A stretch of 64,000 nucleotides of DNA from Haemophilus haemolyticus (GCF_001679045.1 NZ_LYCK01000013.1:152354-216353); one strand, 5' to 3'; positions 18,950-28,687 are shown, numbered from the stretch's first letter. Program-made: numbers and translations. The notes: generated by a model from the sequence alone, not told the origin.

Positions 18950-19387
18950 ATGAAGAAAGTCGGGTTTTGGCAATTTTTATTTAAAATTGGCGATGATTAT
19001 TTAATGTTTTTACGTAACTTAACGCCAGCAGTGTTATTTTTATCACTGGCATTATTTATGTTTTCTGAGCTGGATTGGCGGCATTGGGAGTGGGGTAATC
19101 TGCTTGTGCTATTTTTATGCCTCGCTTCCGGATTTATTGCACTTAGTGTAATGGCAATTAATACCGTCTTTTTTGTACGTAAGATGCTGAAAACCTTAAG
19201 AACACTGAGTGGAGAGAGCGAACTTGATGAAAATATTGGTACGCTCGCATTATTTAAAATGCTCTGGCTGGAAAGCAACAGTAAACAGTTAATCTTTTTT
19301 GCGGTAGTCAATATTGTTGCGGTATTTATGGTGTTAGTTTACGGCACCAAATATACATTGAATTTTTATAGCTCAATTCAGCATTAA
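18950..19387 (+). CDS. Membrane protein of unknown function
   Basis: A 145-residue protein with three hydrophobic segments (about residues 24-41, 50-75 and 112-132) and no domain I recognise. Starting four bases after the glutaredoxin-like gene stop, it is probably translated with it. The N-terminus (MKKVGFWQFLFKIGDDYLMFLRNL) is amphipathic rather than a signal peptide. Confidence 0.72.
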   Translation: MKKVGFWQFLFKIGDDYLMFLRNLTPAVLFLSLALFMFSELDWRHWEWGNLLVLFLCLASGFIALSVMAINTVFFVRKMLKTLRTLSGESELDENIGTLALFKMLWLESNSKQLIFFAVVNIVAVFMVLVYGTKYTLNFYSSIQH

Positions 19388-19404
19388 ATGATTAAGTCTC
19401 GAAT

Positions 19405-20670
19405 ATGAAAAAAATAACCCTAAAATTCACCACACTTTTGCTTGGCTCTGCTTTAGCAACTAGTGTGTTAGCAACAGAAAATAGCTCAAATTCCTCAAGT
19501 TCTGATTATGAATTAGAGAAAGTATTGATTTTCAGCCGACACGGATTGCGTTCACCAGTGGAAAAAGATCCGCAAGAAATGGCGAAATATTCTCCGTATG
19601 AATGGGCAAAATGGAATGTACCATCAGGTTATCTCACGGCAAAAGGGACGGTACTAGAAACCTATTTCGGACAGTATTTAGGTCAGTGGCTTTCGGATAA
19701 AGGGTTATTAACAACAGAACGTTGTGCATCAGGCGAAGGCATTTTCGCTTATGCGAATGGAGTGCAACGGACTATTGCAACAGGGCAGGCGATTGTTTCT
19801 GGCGCATTTGCGGGCTGTAATGTTCAACTGCAACATCACGGTAAAATTGGTTCAGAAAAAGATCCGATTTTTAATACACAAGCACATAATCCAAGTAAAG
19901 CCTTGATTGAATCTGCAAAAAATAACGTTGATTTAACCGCTTTACAGCAAAAATTAGCGCCAAATTATGCGCTATTGAGTGAAATCATCGATTACAAAAA
20001 CTCACCAAACTGCTTGCAAAAAGGCGAGTGTGATTTAGGTGGAAAAGTCGGTGAATACAGTATTAAAGACGGTAAGTCGGTCAAAATTACGGGTTCTATC
20101 AGCACAGGAAAGAAAATTGTCAGTGCATTATTGCTCGCGCATTATGTGGGTAAGCCTGATTCAGAAATCGCAAACGGCCGCGTGGATAGCCAAGAAAAAT
20201 GGCGTGCAATTAACGAAATAAAAAACGAATATTACCGCACTTTATTTAAAAACAACGAAGCGTTAGCACAAAATGCCTCATATCCGTTATTGGCATTTAT
20301 TCAGCAACAGCTAAATAGCAAAAATAAAATTAATTTATTGGTTGGACACGATTCTAATATCGTCGCTCTGCTTGCAGCACTAGGTGTTGAGCCTTATGAA
20401 TTGAATGATTCATTGGAAAATATCCCAATCGGAGGCAAGTTGCTATTTGAAGTATGGAAGCACAAACCAAGTGGGAAGCTTAAATTTAAGTTGGATTATG
20501 TTTATCAAACCACTGAACAACTAATTAACATCACACCATTAAGTTTAACGACACCACCAAACCAAACAGCGTTAACGCTCAAAGGTTGTGAAAAAGATGA
20601 AAAGGGCTTTTGTGATTACGAGCGTTTTCAACAGGTGTTGAGTGAGGGTATTGAAAACGGCAAAAAGTAG
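19405..20670 (+). CDS. Periplasmic histidine acid phosphatase
   Basis: A 421-residue phosphatase of the AppA/Agp group with signal peptide (ATSVLATE). The catalytic motif RHGLRSP spans residues 45-51, with nucleophile His46, and the proton-donor HD pair is His315-Asp316 (GHDSN). Family members release phosphate from sugar phosphates, phytate or nucleotides in the periplasm. Cys pairs near residues 107 and 197-204 could form disulfides. Its real substrate is unknown. It starts 17 bp after the membrane protein gene and seems part of the same transcript. Confidence 0.9.
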   Translation: MKKITLKFTTLLLGSALATSVLATENSSNSSSSDYELEKVLIFSRHGLRSPVEKDPQEMAKYSPYEWAKWNVPSGYLTAKGTVLETYFGQYLGQWLSDKGLLTTERCASGEGIFAYANGVQRTIATGQAIVSGAFAGCNVQLQHHGKIGSEKDPIFNTQAHNPSKALIESAKNNVDLTALQQKLAPNYALLSEIIDYKNSPNCLQKGECDLGGKVGEYSIKDGKSVKITGSISTGKKIVSALLLAHYVGKPDSEIANGRVDSQEKWRAINEIKNEYYRTLFKNNEALAQNASYPLLAFIQQQLNSKNKINLLVGHDSNIVALLAALGVEPYELNDSLENIPIGGKLLFEVWKHKPSGKLKFKLDYVYQTTEQLINITPLSLTTPPNQTALTLKGCEKDEKGFCDYERFQQVLSEGIENGKK

Positions 20671-20675
20671 CTTTT

Positions 20676-21041
20676 ATGCAACCCTATGAAAAATACTTAA
20701 AAGAGAATTCGCAGAAATTGCGAGTGGATCAAACGGATGCGGAAAGAAAACTATGGCAACGCATCAATCGAGATCAATTATTAGGATTTCGATTTAATCG
20801 ACAAAAGCCACTTTTAAGTTATATCGTTGATTTTTATTGTGCAAAAGCAAAGCTGATTATCGAATTAGACGGTAGTCAGCACTATGAACCTGATTATCAG
20901 GAAAAAGACGCATTGCGAGATGCAGAATTAAATTCACTTGGTTTTACGGTGATGAGATTTAGCAATGATGAAGTAATGCGTGAAATTGAAGCGGTAGTAG
21001 AGAAGATTTATTTGTTTTTAGAGAATGTAAGGGCTGATTGA
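20676..21041 (+). CDS. DUF559 (Vsr-like) nuclease-fold protein
   Basis: A 121-residue PD-(D/E)XK-fold protein of the DUF559 group. Motif residues are LRVDQTDAERKLWQRIN, FRFNRQKPLLSYIVDFYC, the catalytic-type LIIELDGSQHYE and the family tail LGFTVMRFSNDEVMREIE. Vsr relatives nick DNA at mismatches; the role of DUF559 proteins is not known. It starts five bases after the phosphatase stop. A large inverted repeat begins 22 bases after its stop, an arrangement discussed in the findings. Confidence 0.85.
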   Translation: MQPYEKYLKENSQKLRVDQTDAERKLWQRINRDQLLGFRFNRQKPLLSYIVDFYCAKAKLIIELDGSQHYEPDYQEKDALRDAELNSLGFTVMRFSNDEVMREIEAVVEKIYLFLENVRAD

Positions 21042-21062
21042 GTATGAGGTTGGATTAACTTG

Positions 21063-21102
21063 TGCCAAATCTCCCCTACCCCTCTTTGCTAAAGAGGGGG
21101 AT
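21063..21102 (+). repeat. Left arm of long inverted repeat beside the DUF559 gene
   Basis: A 40-base arm running from TGCCAAATCTCCCC to AAGAGGGGGAT. It contains its own hairpin, CCCCTCTTT-GCT-AAAGAGGGG. The partner arm is 118 bp downstream and differs by one G. Confidence 0.9.
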
Positions 21103-21220
21103 TTCTTGAGTAAATTGATAGTAACTGACTCATTTACATTTTAATTTCAATAGAGATTAAATTATCTGCTTTCAAAAAACGTTAAAGTAGAACATAAATA
21201 TTTAATTCTCCAAAGATCCA

Positions 21221-21259
21221 ATCCCCTCTTTAGCAAAGAGGGGTAGGGGAGATTTGGCA
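21221..21259 (-). repeat. Right arm of long inverted repeat beside the DUF559 gene
   Basis: A 39-base reverse complement of the left arm. Together they enclose 118 bp of AT-rich DNA without a gene, like a miniature mobile repeat or a nested hairpin. Confidence 0.9.
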
Positions 21260-21285
21260 GAAGTGAAAACAGAGAAATATAAAAG

Positions 21286-21852
21286 ATGATTAAGAAACCA
21301 TATTCAATAATTTTTATTTGCGTATTGTTAATAATAGGTTGTACGAATAGTAATTCCGTTGTTCAAAAACAAATAACACATATACGTTTTTTTGATAATT
21401 CTATTCATGTTCAGATAAATGAAAAACTGTATCATTTAAAGAGCAAAGATAAGAAAACAATACAACAATTTAAAGAATTTTATGATAGTTACCATTATAA
21501 AGTATCTAAACAAGCTTTAAACCTGCAAATACTAACGCAAAGTTCTAATGAGTTTATATACTCACTTTTTATTGATAAAAATCTATTAAGTGATGATGAC
21601 TTAATCAAATTAAAAAAAGTATATCAATCTGAAGCTTATGAAAAACAATATATAAAAGTAACATTCTTAGCTGATGCTGAGACTTTTTATGGTTTAAATA
21701 ATTTAACTGATGAATATAAATTAGATACCCCACTACCAATAGTAGTAACTGACAAAAGACCTTTTTTTGAAACTGGTAACGGTCAATTGTTATTTATTTT
21801 AACAATGCCAGTTTGGGTACCATTTGCATTAGTATTTGGTTTAAAGCCTTAA
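21286..21852 (+). CDS. Putative lipoprotein of unknown function
   Basis: A 188-residue protein with a lipoprotein signal (VLLIIGC, lipidated Cys19), a charged soluble part and a hydrophobic C-terminal segment (GQLLFILTMPVWVPFALVFG). No domain is recognised. It is much more AT-rich than glyS next to it, and contains no uptake signal, so it may be acquired along with the inverted-repeat region. Confidence 0.68.
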   Translation: MIKKPYSIIFICVLLIIGCTNSNSVVQKQITHIRFFDNSIHVQINEKLYHLKSKDKKTIQQFKEFYDSYHYKVSKQALNLQILTQSSNEFIYSLFIDKNLLSDDDLIKLKKVYQSEAYEKQYIKVTFLADAETFYGLNNLTDEYKLDTPLPIVVTDKRPFFETGNGQLLFILTMPVWVPFALVFGLKP

Positions 21853-21894
21853 TATTTATAATGATATAAATTATGTTTACATAGAGACTCCAAA

Positions 21895-23961
21895 ATGACA
21901 ACCCAAAACTTCCTAGTAGAAATCGGCACAGAAGAGCTGCCACCAAAAGCTCTCAAAACATTAGCGACCTCTTTTGCGGATAACGTTGAAGCGGAATTGA
22001 ACCAAGCGGGTTTAACCTTCGACAAGATCGAATGGTTTGCGGCGCCGCGTCGTTTGGCGGTAAAAGTATTAAACTTAGCAACACAGCAACCGAGCAAAGA
22101 GATCGAAAAACGCGGGCCAGCAGTATCTGCAGCCTTTGATGCAGAAGGTAAACCAACTAAAGCGGCAGAAGGCTGGGCGCGTGGTTGTGGAATTACCGTT
22201 GATCAAGCAGAACGCATTGCAACTGATAAAGGCGAATGGTTAGTTCATCGTGCAAAAATTGAAGGTCAGCCGACCAAAAACTTGCTAAACGACATTGTGG
22301 CTAATGCCTTAGCAAAATTGCCAATTCCAAAACCAATGCGTTGGGCGGACAAAACCGTGCAATTTATTCGTCCAGTTCACACCGTGACTATGTTGTTAGG
22401 TGATGAGTTAATTGAAGGCGAAATTTTAGGTGTAGCAAGTGCGCGTACTATTCGAGGTCACCGTTTCTTAGGCGAGAAAGAATTTGAAATTCAACATGCC
22501 GATCAATATCCGCAATTATTACGTGAAAAAGGGTCTGTGGTAGCGGACTTCAACGAGCGTAAAGCAGAAATTCTTGCAAAATCTCAAGCAAAAGCGACCG
22601 CACTTGGCGGCGTGGCTGATATTGAAGAAAGATTACTTGAAGAAGTGACTTCGTTGGTGGAATATCCAAACGTATTAGCGGCAAAATTCGAGGAACGTTT
22701 CTTAGCAGTGCCTGCGGAAGCACTGGTTTACACTATGAAAGGCGACCAAAAATATTTCCCAATTTATGACAAAGACTGCAAATTATTACCGCACTTTATT
22801 TTCGTATCGAACATCAACCCAGAAGATCCAACCGCGATTATCGAAGGGAACGAAAAAGTGGTTCGTCCTCGTTTAACCGATGCGGAATTCTTCTTCAAAA
22901 CCGACTTAAAACAAAAACTGGTTGATCGTTTACCACGTTTAGAAACCGTGTTGTTCCAACAACAATTGGGTACATTGAAAGATAAAACTGATCGCATTGA
23001 GCAACTTGCAGGCGAAATTGCAAAACAAATCGGTGCAGATGAAGCGAAAGCAAAACGTGCGGGCTTACTATCAAAATGTGACTTGATGACCAACATGGTA
23101 TTCGAATTCACCGATACGCAAGGCGTAATGGGCATGCACTATGCTCGTCATGATGGTGAAGATGAAGAAGTGGCAGTAGCATTAAATGAGCAATATATGC
23201 CACGCTTTGCGGGTGATGAATTACCTAAATCTTTGGTAGCAAGTGCGGTCGCTTTAGCGGATAAATTTGACACCTTAACGGGGATCTTTGGCATTGGGCA
23301 AGCTCCGAAAGGCAGTGCAGACCCGTTCGCATTACGCCGTGCAGCATTAGGTGCATTGCGTATTATCGTTGAGAAAAACTTACCGCTGGATTTGGAAGAT
23401 TTAGTGAAAAAATCAGCCGCACTTTTCGGTGATAAACTCACCAATCAAAATGTGGTTGCTGATGTGGTGGACTTCATGCTAGGCCGTTTCCGTGCATGGT
23501 ATCAAGATGAAGGCATTGCGGTAGATGTGATTCAAGCCGTATTAGCGCGTCGTCCAACTCGTCCGGCTGATTTTGATGCGCGCGTGCGTGCGGTATCACA
23601 CTTCCGTACTTTAGATTCAGCAGAAGCGCTAGCAGCAGCAAACAAACGTGTAAGCAACATCTTAGCGAAAGCGGATGCTGCAATTGGCGAAATCAATTTG
23701 ACCGCTTGCGTAGAACCAGCAGAAAAAGTCCTTGCTGAAGCAGTACTTACATTACGCACTGAAGTACAACCGCTTATCGCACAAGGTGATTACACAGCAG
23801 TATTAGATAAATTAGCGAACTTACGCGCACCGGTAGACAGTTTCTTTGATAACGTAATGGTAAATGCTGAAGATCCAGCATTACGCCAAAACCGTTTGGC
23901 GATATTGAACACACTTCAAGGGTTATTCTTACAAGTAGCTGATATTTCAGTGCTTCAATAA
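21895..23961 (+). CDS. glyS: Glycyl-tRNA synthetase beta subunit
   Basis: tRNA-binding and structural beta subunit of the tetrameric glycyl-tRNA synthetase. The 688-residue protein begins with the family signature [15 protein letters not shown] and contains [11 protein letters not shown], the [18 protein letters not shown] segment and a C-terminal DALR-like anticodon domain ([22 protein letters not shown]). Uptake signals occur inside. glyQ, its partner, is upstream on the same strand. A strong terminator follows immediately. Confidence 0.97.
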   Translation: MTTQNFLVEIGTEELPPKALKTLATSFADNVEAELNQAGLTFDKIEWFAAPRRLAVKVLNLATQQPSKEIEKRGPAVSAAFDAEGKPTKAAEGWARGCGITVDQAERIATDKGEWLVHRAKIEGQPTKNLLNDIVANALAKLPIPKPMRWADKTVQFIRPVHTVTMLLGDELIEGEILGVASARTIRGHRFLGEKEFEIQHADQYPQLLREKGSVVADFNERKAEILAKSQAKATALGGVADIEERLLEEVTSLVEYPNVLAAKFEERFLAVPAEALVYTMKGDQKYFPIYDKDCKLLPHFIFVSNINPEDPTAIIEGNEKVVRPRLTDAEFFFKTDLKQKLVDRLPRLETVLFQQQLGTLKDKTDRIEQLAGEIAKQIGADEAKAKRAGLLSKCDLMTNMVFEFTDTQGVMGMHYARHDGEDEEVAVALNEQYMPRFAGDELPKSLVASAVALADKFDTLTGIFGIGQAPKGSADPFALRRAALGALRIIVEKNLPLDLEDLVKKSAALFGDKLTNQNVVADVVDFMLGRFRAWYQDEGIAVDVIQAVLARRPTRPADFDARVRAVSHFRTLDSAEALAAANKRVSNILAKADAAIGEINLTACVEPAEKVLAEAVLTLRTEVQPLIAQGDYTAVLDKLANLRAPVDSFFDNVMVNAEDPALRQNRLAILNTLQGLFLQVADISVLQ

Positions 23962-23966
23962 TGATA

Positions 23967-24007
23967 AAAAGGGATGATTGATTTTTCATCAATCATCCCT
24001 TCTTTTA
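23967..24007 (+). terminator. Rho-independent terminator after glyS
   Basis: AAGGGATGATTGAT / ATCAATCATCCCTT hairpin followed by CTTTT. Confidence 0.9.
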
Positions 24008-24036
24008 TAGACTTCAAGTGATTATTTCTCTATAAT
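24008..24036 (+). promoter_or_regulatory. Promoter of tRNA-Ile2
   Basis: TAGACT (24008-24013) and a perfect TATAAT (24031-24036) are 17 bp apart. An uptake signal (ACCGCACTT) sits between the -10 box and the tRNA. Confidence 0.65.
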
Positions 24037-24047
24037 CACCGCACTTT

Positions 24048-24124
24048 CCCCCCTTAGCTCAGTCGGTTAGAGCAGGCGACTCATAATCGCTTGGTCGCTG
24101 GTTCAAGTCCGGCAGGGGGGACCA
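24048..24124 (+). tRNA. ileX: tRNA-Ile2 (CAU anticodon, lysidine-dependent)
   Basis: A 77-base cloverleaf with encoded CCA. The anticodon loop CTCATAA sits in the stem GGCGA / TCGCT typical of minor isoleucine tRNA, not of initiator or elongator methionine tRNA. C34 must be converted to lysidine by TilS so that it reads AUA. The acceptor stem is CCCCCCT / AGGGGGG. Confidence 0.93.
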
Positions 24125-24392
24125 TTTTCCCTTTCTATACCCTTTAAATTTCCTTAGATTAATTTCTTTTATCAATATTTATTACTTTAATTATAAATCT
24201 TATTTTTTGAATAGGACTCTCATTAGAAATAATCGGTAATGATTTCTGGAAAATACTGTGTTAACTAAAAGAATTATTTCGGAGAGATCTAATACCTACA
24301 TAACATGAAAAATCCATAGAATCTCTATTGATATTCCTTTCATAATGGTGTTAAATCACTCATATATTGTGAGGTTATATCTTATTTAAATT
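24125..24392. other. Intergenic spacer without a recognised feature
   Basis: 268 bp of AT-rich sequence between tRNA-Ile2 and the amidotransferase gene. It must contain the promoter of the latter, but no convincing hexamers, hairpin or small gene are visible. Confidence 0.5.
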
Positions 24393-25217
24393 ATGTGTCA
24401 ATTACTCGGAATGAATTGTAATACGCCGACGGATATTGTCTTTTCTTTTGAAGGTTTTCGTCGTCGTGCTGGTTTAACTGATTGTCATTCAGATGGCTTT
24501 GGAATCGCTTTTTTTGAAGGGCGTGGAGTACGTATTTTTCGCGACAATCAAGCTGCTAGCCTTTCTCCCATCGCTGATTGTGTGAAGCAATATAAAATCA
24601 AGTCTTTGAATGTCATTGCACATATTCGTAAGGCGACTCAGGGTGAAGTGAATATTGAAAATACTCACCCATTTATTCGTGAAATTTGGGGGCAAAACTG
24701 GGTTTTTGCGCATAATGGTAATTTGAAAAACCTACCAGATATGACAGAACATTTTTTGCAGCCAATAGGTTCTACAGATTCTGAAGCTGCTTTTTGTTAT
24801 ATGGCGGAATATCTTAAAAATACTTTTCGTAAAAAACCGAGTGAAATGGAAATTTTTGAGGCTATTCAAAAAGTAACAAAAGAGCTTGCTCAACACGGCA
24901 CATTCAATTTTATTCTGTCTAATGGCGAATGGATGATAGCTCATTGCTCAACGAATTTACATTATGTCATGCGACAAGCCCCTTTTGGTAAAGCGCACAG
25001 AATTGATGATGATGGTGTCATTGATTTTAGTGATTATGCAAAGGAAGGCGATAAAGTGAATATCATTACAACCTTTCCATTAACCAAAGATGAAAATTGG
25101 ACAAAAATGGAAAATGGTGGATTTGTATTTTTCAAGAACGGGGACAAAATTGCTGAAGTGGTAGGTACTCCGAAAGAAGCGATTGATGATGGTACCTTAG
25201 GTAATCGAGTAGCTTAA
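24393..25217 (+). CDS. Class II glutamine amidotransferase, YafJ type
   Basis: A 274-residue cytosolic protein with an N-terminal-nucleophile glutaminase fold: catalytic Cys2 (MCQLLGMNCNTP) exposed after Met removal, IAHIRKATQGEV, NTHPFIREIWGQNWVFAHNGNL, and GSTDSEAAFC. There is no synthetase or phosphoribosyltransferase domain, so it belongs to the stand-alone YafJ group whose acceptor substrate is unknown. It is a single gene, closed by a paired uptake-signal terminator. Confidence 0.9.
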   Translation: MCQLLGMNCNTPTDIVFSFEGFRRRAGLTDCHSDGFGIAFFEGRGVRIFRDNQAASLSPIADCVKQYKIKSLNVIAHIRKATQGEVNIENTHPFIREIWGQNWVFAHNGNLKNLPDMTEHFLQPIGSTDSEAAFCYMAEYLKNTFRKKPSEMEIFEAIQKVTKELAQHGTFNFILSNGEWMIAHCSTNLHYVMRQAPFGKAHRIDDDGVIDFSDYAKEGDKVNIITTFPLTKDENWTKMENGGFVFFKNGDKIAEVVGTPKEAIDDGTLGNRVA

Positions 25218-25233
25218 TTAAATCTAGCCAAAG

Positions 25234-25277
25234 AAAAGTGCGGTTAAACTCAAAGAGAATTAACCGCACTTTTTTTA
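25234..25277. terminator. Bidirectional uptake-signal terminator between the amidotransferase and tonB genes
   Basis: AAAAGTGCGGTTAA and TTAACCGCACTTTT form the stem with T runs on both strands. It overlaps the tonB stop codon and serves both convergent genes. Confidence 0.88.
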
Positions 25278-26048
25278 TTGAAGTGTGAAACTAATCGGCA
25301 CATTTAACCCAGAAGGGAACCCTGAAGGTCTTGCACCGACAGGTCTTGCGCTGTTAACTGCTTCTAATGCTGCATTATCTAGGCTTTCATCACCTGATGA
25401 TTGAGTGACGCGAGCACCACTTAGTGAGCCATCAGGACCTACATTGAAGGATACGCTGACTTTACCTTGCTTACGCATCATTTTTGCGCGAGTAGGGTAA
25501 CGTTTATGACGTTCAATTTCACGACGAATTGCGGAGCGATAGGCTGCCATTTCGCTCGTGTCTGTTCCACTACCTGCTACTTGTGCATTGCTATTGGTGG
25601 CGCCAGTTGTGGTCGCTTTAGCATTCACGTTTGCACTTGAATCAATGTTTTTATCACCTTTTGGTAGATCTTTATTGATTGGTTTTTCCTGTGGTTTAAC
25701 GTCTTTTTTCGGTTTATCCTTTGGCTTTTCTTTAGGTTTTTCTTTTGGTTTTGGCTTTTCTTTTTCCGGTTCTTTGATTTTTTGTGGCTCAGGTTTCACC
25801 GTTGGATCTTCCACAACCTCTTGTTTTTCTGGTTCTGGCTCTTTTTGTACATTTTCTGGCTCAGTAGCAGGTTCTTCCATCACCATGCCTTGCACCATTT
25901 CCATGGAAATACTTGTGGATATGTCGCCTGGAGCGTTATTGGCGCTATCACTTGGCTTATTCCAACTCCATAAGATTAACCCTACAACAATGCTGTGCAC
26001 GATCAAAGAAATAAGCAAACCTAATAGCGAACGTTTTGTTTGCTGCAT
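25275..26048 (-). CDS. tonB: TonB energy-transducing protein
   Basis: Couples the proton gradient to outer-membrane receptors. The 257-residue protein has one N-terminal membrane anchor (LLGLLISLIVHSIVVGLILWSW), a long Pro/Lys/Glu-rich spacer (KPKPKEKPKEKPKDKPKK) that spans the periplasm, and a C-terminal TonB domain (RYPTRAKMMRKQGKVSVSFNV, LDNAALEAV). It is third in exbB-exbD-tonB, nine bases behind exbD. It would power the BtuB-like receptor encoded at 15.6-17.5 kb and any heme receptors elsewhere. Confidence 0.96.
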   Translation of the reverse strand: MQQTKRSLLGLLISLIVHSIVVGLILWSWNKPSDSANNAPGDISTSISMEMVQGMVMEEPATEPENVQKEPEPEKQEVVEDPTVKPEPQKIKEPEKEKPKPKEKPKEKPKDKPKKDVKPQEKPINKDLPKGDKNIDSSANVNAKATTTGATNSNAQVAGSGTDTSEMAAYRSAIRREIERHKRYPTRAKMMRKQGKVSVSFNVGPDGSLSGARVTQSSGDESLDNAALEAVNSARPVGARPSGFPSGLNVPISFTLQ

Positions 26049-26057
26049 AATTATTCC

Positions 26058-26501
26058 TTAAGGCGTCGTTGGCACAGATTGAGCGGGTACAGATTCTTGA
26101 GGATTTTTACCCGCACTTTTACCCTTATCTTTCATAGAAACAATAGCTACATTTTTGATCTCATTTTTAGAGAGCATATCTGTAATGGTCACAAAATCTT
26201 GGAAAGAGGCTTCAGCATCAATTTTTAATGTGACTTTTTGATCTTTATTCCATTGGGCAATTTCTGCTTCTAGGGCTTCTTGTGTAATAGGTCTATCATT
26301 GAAATAGAGTTGTTTATCTGCTGTCACAGTCAATAATTTAGCAAGCTCATCAGCTTTAAATGCAACGGCTGTACTGGCTTTAGGCACGTTAACTTGAATT
26401 TTACCTTGAGAGATAAAAGACGCAGTGATAAGTACCACAGCAAGTAACACCAACATAATATCAATGAAAGGGATAATGTTGATTTCATCGAATTTTTTCA
26501 C
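26058..26501 (-). CDS. exbD: Biopolymer transport protein ExbD
   Basis: Inner-membrane partner of ExbB and TonB, 147 residues. One membrane helix ([22 protein letters not shown]) includes the conserved Asp that carries protons, and a periplasmic domain follows. The C-terminal tail ([18 protein letters not shown]) is Pro/Ser/Thr-rich. It follows exbB by three bases. Confidence 0.96.
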   Translation of the reverse strand: MKKFDEINIIPFIDIMLVLLAVVLITASFISQGKIQVNVPKASTAVAFKADELAKLLTVTADKQLYFNDRPITQEALEAEIAQWNKDQKVTLKIDAEASFQDFVTITDMLSKNEIKNVAIVSMKDKGKSAGKNPQESVPAQSVPTTP

Positions 26502-26504
26502 GGA

Positions 26505-26957
26505 CTATTCCTTATCTTTTTGTTCGTTTAACACTTTCCATTTCAAACGATTAACTTCAACTTTACGACCTAAACCGTTATAAAACACCATCGATGGAAT
26601 AGCCACAAGAATACCTAATGCTGTCGCTTTTAATGCTAAAGATAAGTGCATCATAATGACGCCAGTGTCAATTTCGCCACCGCCATGACCGATTTGATAA
26701 AACGTTAATAAAATCCCGATAACTGTACCAAGCAAACCAACATATGGTGCATTTGCGCCAATGGTGGAGATTACGGTCATATTGCGATTTAAATCGATAT
26801 CTAATGCGTGAATGGTGGAATAATGTGCGACGTTTACCTTTCTTAAGAAAAGATAACGTTCAATTACCATGGCTAGCATAATAATGCTCATCAGTAATAA
26901 TAAACCGATGATAAAGTAGTCACTATACTGTTGTAAAAAATCAAAAAGCTGCATCAT
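26505..26957 (-). CDS. exbB: Biopolymer transport protein ExbB
   Basis: Proton channel scaffold of the TonB complex. The 150-residue protein has three membrane segments and the MotA/TolQ/ExbB core ([32 protein letters not shown]). It leads the exbB-exbD-tonB operon. Two adjacent ATGs are possible starts; the first is used here. A possible Fur box precedes it. Confidence 0.96.
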   Translation of the reverse strand: MMQLFDFLQQYSDYFIIGLLLLMSIIMLAMVIERYLFLRKVNVAHYSTIHALDIDLNRNMTVISTIGANAPYVGLLGTVIGILLTFYQIGHGGGEIDTGVIMMHLSLALKATALGILVAIPSMVFYNGLGRKVEVNRLKWKVLNEQKDKE

Positions 26958-27002
26958 TTTTTTCTGTCCTTATTATTTGAGAAATATCTTGGGAATATAA
27001 TT

Positions 27003-27021
27003 GAGAATGAATTTCAATCAA
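27003..27021 (-). promoter_or_regulatory. Candidate Fur box upstream of exbB
   Basis: GAGAATGAATTTCAATCAA matches 12 of 19 Fur-box positions by eye and lies 46 bp before exbB. Iron control of this operon is common in the family, which supports the reading. Confidence 0.4.
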
Positions 27022-27079
27022 GATAAATTCTAGCAAAGGCGGAATAATGCGTAAATATCGAACTGAAAAAATAATGAAT

Positions 27080-27117
27080 TTTTACCGCACTTTATATAGA
27101 AAAGTGCGGTAATTTTT
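27080..27117. terminator. Uptake-signal hairpin between exbB and bcp
   Basis: ACCGCACTTT / AAAGTGCGGT with a six-base loop and T-rich flanks. For the leftward bcp transcript it lies directly after the stop codon. Confidence 0.8.
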
Positions 27118-27123
27118 GAAGGG

Positions 27124-27591
27124 TTATAGGGATCGAAGATAATCTACGATAACTTGATGATGTTCTGTTGTTTTGAATTTATCAAATACGTGAATAATTT
27201 TTCCGTTTTCATCAATTAAAAAACTAATTCGGTGAATACCATTGTAAGTTTTACCCATGAATTTTTTCTCCCCCCATACACCAAATTGTTCTGCAATTTC
27301 GTGATCAGGATCGGAAAGTAGTGTGAAATTAAGGGCTTTTTTCTCAATAAACTGAGCTAATTTTTTCGGTGTATCAGGGCTAATGCCAAGTACAACTAAG
27401 CCTAATTCATCTAATTCTGATTTACTATCACGCAATCCGCATGCTTGCGTTGTGCAGCCAGGCGTGAGTGCTTTCGGGTAAAAATAGACTAACACTTTTT
27501 TACCGCGAAAATCATTTAAAGAAACAGGTTGTTCTTGCTGATTTAATAACGTAAAAATGGGTGCTTGGCTACCAACGGATAATGGATTCAT
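27124..27591 (-). CDS. bcp: Thiol peroxidase, Bcp/PrxQ family
   Basis: Cytosolic peroxiredoxin reducing hydrogen and organic peroxides using thioredoxin. The 155-residue protein has the peroxidatic cysteine motif PKALTPGCTTQACGLRD, with the resolving cysteine five residues later, plus YNGIHRISFLIDENG. It is divergent from dapA, with about 100 bp between the starts. Confidence 0.94.
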   Translation of the reverse strand: MNPLSVGSQAPIFTLLNQQEQPVSLNDFRGKKVLVYFYPKALTPGCTTQACGLRDSKSELDELGLVVLGISPDTPKKLAQFIEKKALNFTLLSDPDHEIAEQFGVWGEKKFMGKTYNGIHRISFLIDENGKIIHVFDKFKTTEHHQVIVDYLRSL

Positions 27592-27692
27592 AAAAAGCTC
27601 CTTTGATGAAAAAATATTTGCAAATTCAAGTCATTTTAGCGACTATAACGAGCTATACCAAATAATAAAATTAAAAAACTAACGGAGGTTTT

Positions 27693-28589
27693 ATGTCAGC
27701 ACAAAATCCTTTATTTTCAGGCAGTATTGTTGCACTTGTTACACCGATGAATAATTACGGCGAAGTAGATTTCGCTTGTTTAGAAAAATTGGTGGAATAT
27801 CACATTGAGGCAGGCTCTAATGCGCTTGTTTCTGTGGGAACAACAGGTGAATCAGCAACATTAAGTATTGAAGAAAATGTAAAGGTTATTGAGAAGACGG
27901 TTGAATTTGCCAAAGGTCGTATTCCTGTGATTGCTGGTGCAGGCGCAAATGCGACGAGCGAAGCAATTACAATGACAAAATTATTACGCGATAGCGGCGT
28001 TGCGGGTTGTTTATCCGTTGTACCTTACTACAATAAACCAACTCAAGAAGGAATCTTCCAGCATTTTAAAGCCATTGCCGAATGTACAGATTTACCGCAA
28101 ATTCTTTATAACGTACCAGGTCGTACCGGTAGCGATATGAAGCCAGAAACGGTTGCTCGTTTAGCAAAAATCAACAACATTGTTGGTATTAAAGAAGCAA
28201 CTGGAGATATCAGTCGTGTAACTAAAATTAAAGAACTAGCAGGCAAGGATTTCATCGTTTTAAGTGGTGATGATGCAACGAGTTTGGATGCGATGAAACT
28301 TGGCGCAGAAGGCGTGATTTCTGTAACGAATAACTTAGCACCAAAAGATATGGCTGATATGTGTCGCTATGCCCTTGTGGGAGATTTTGCTAAAGCCGAA
28401 GAAATTAATGCTCGCTTAATGCGTTTACATCATGATCTATTTATCGAATCGAACCCAATTCCTGTGAAATGGGCGGCTTATCGTTTAGGTTTAATTAAGT
28501 CAGCACACTTACGCTTGCCATTGACGGTGTTAAGCGAAGAGGTTCAACCAAAAGTAGAAGAAGCATTGAAAATCGCAGGATTATTATAA
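27693..28589 (+). CDS. dapA: 4-hydroxy-tetrahydrodipicolinate synthase
   Basis: First committed enzyme of lysine and diaminopimelate synthesis; condenses pyruvate with aspartate semialdehyde. The 298-residue barrel has [10 protein letters not shown], the catalytic Tyr in [13 protein letters not shown] and the Schiff-base Lys167 in VGIKEATGD. It is preceded by ACGGAGG. A hairpin lies between it and bamC. Confidence 0.97.
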   Translation: MSAQNPLFSGSIVALVTPMNNYGEVDFACLEKLVEYHIEAGSNALVSVGTTGESATLSIEENVKVIEKTVEFAKGRIPVIAGAGANATSEAITMTKLLRDSGVAGCLSVVPYYNKPTQEGIFQHFKAIAECTDLPQILYNVPGRTGSDMKPETVARLAKINNIVGIKEATGDISRVTKIKELAGKDFIVLSGDDATSLDAMKLGAEGVISVTNNLAPKDMADMCRYALVGDFAKAEEINARLMRLHHDLFIESNPIPVKWAAYRLGLIKSAHLRLPLTVLSEEVQPKVEEALKIAGLL

Positions 28590-28593
28590 AAAT

Positions 28594-28623
28594 CAGGGGT
28601 AAGTCATTACCCCTAAACTTTTT
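28594..28623 (+). terminator. Hairpin between dapA and bamC
   Basis: AGGGGTAA / TTACCCCT stem followed by AAACTTTTT. It may reduce but need not abolish read-through into bamC. Confidence 0.65.
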
Positions 28624-28687
28624 ACATTATAGGCTGTCGAAGTGCGGTCAAAATTCATAAAGTTTTCAATTTAGTTAAGGTTCAAAT

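Noticed and set aside
18950..19387. Phage-type holin for the small membrane protein
   Set aside because: Three helices, but the context is glyQ/glutaredoxin-like core DNA with no lysis genes.
25558..26061. Hydrophobic antisense frame over tonB
   Set aside because: Product of the Pro/Lys-rich TonB spacer read backwards; no start signal.
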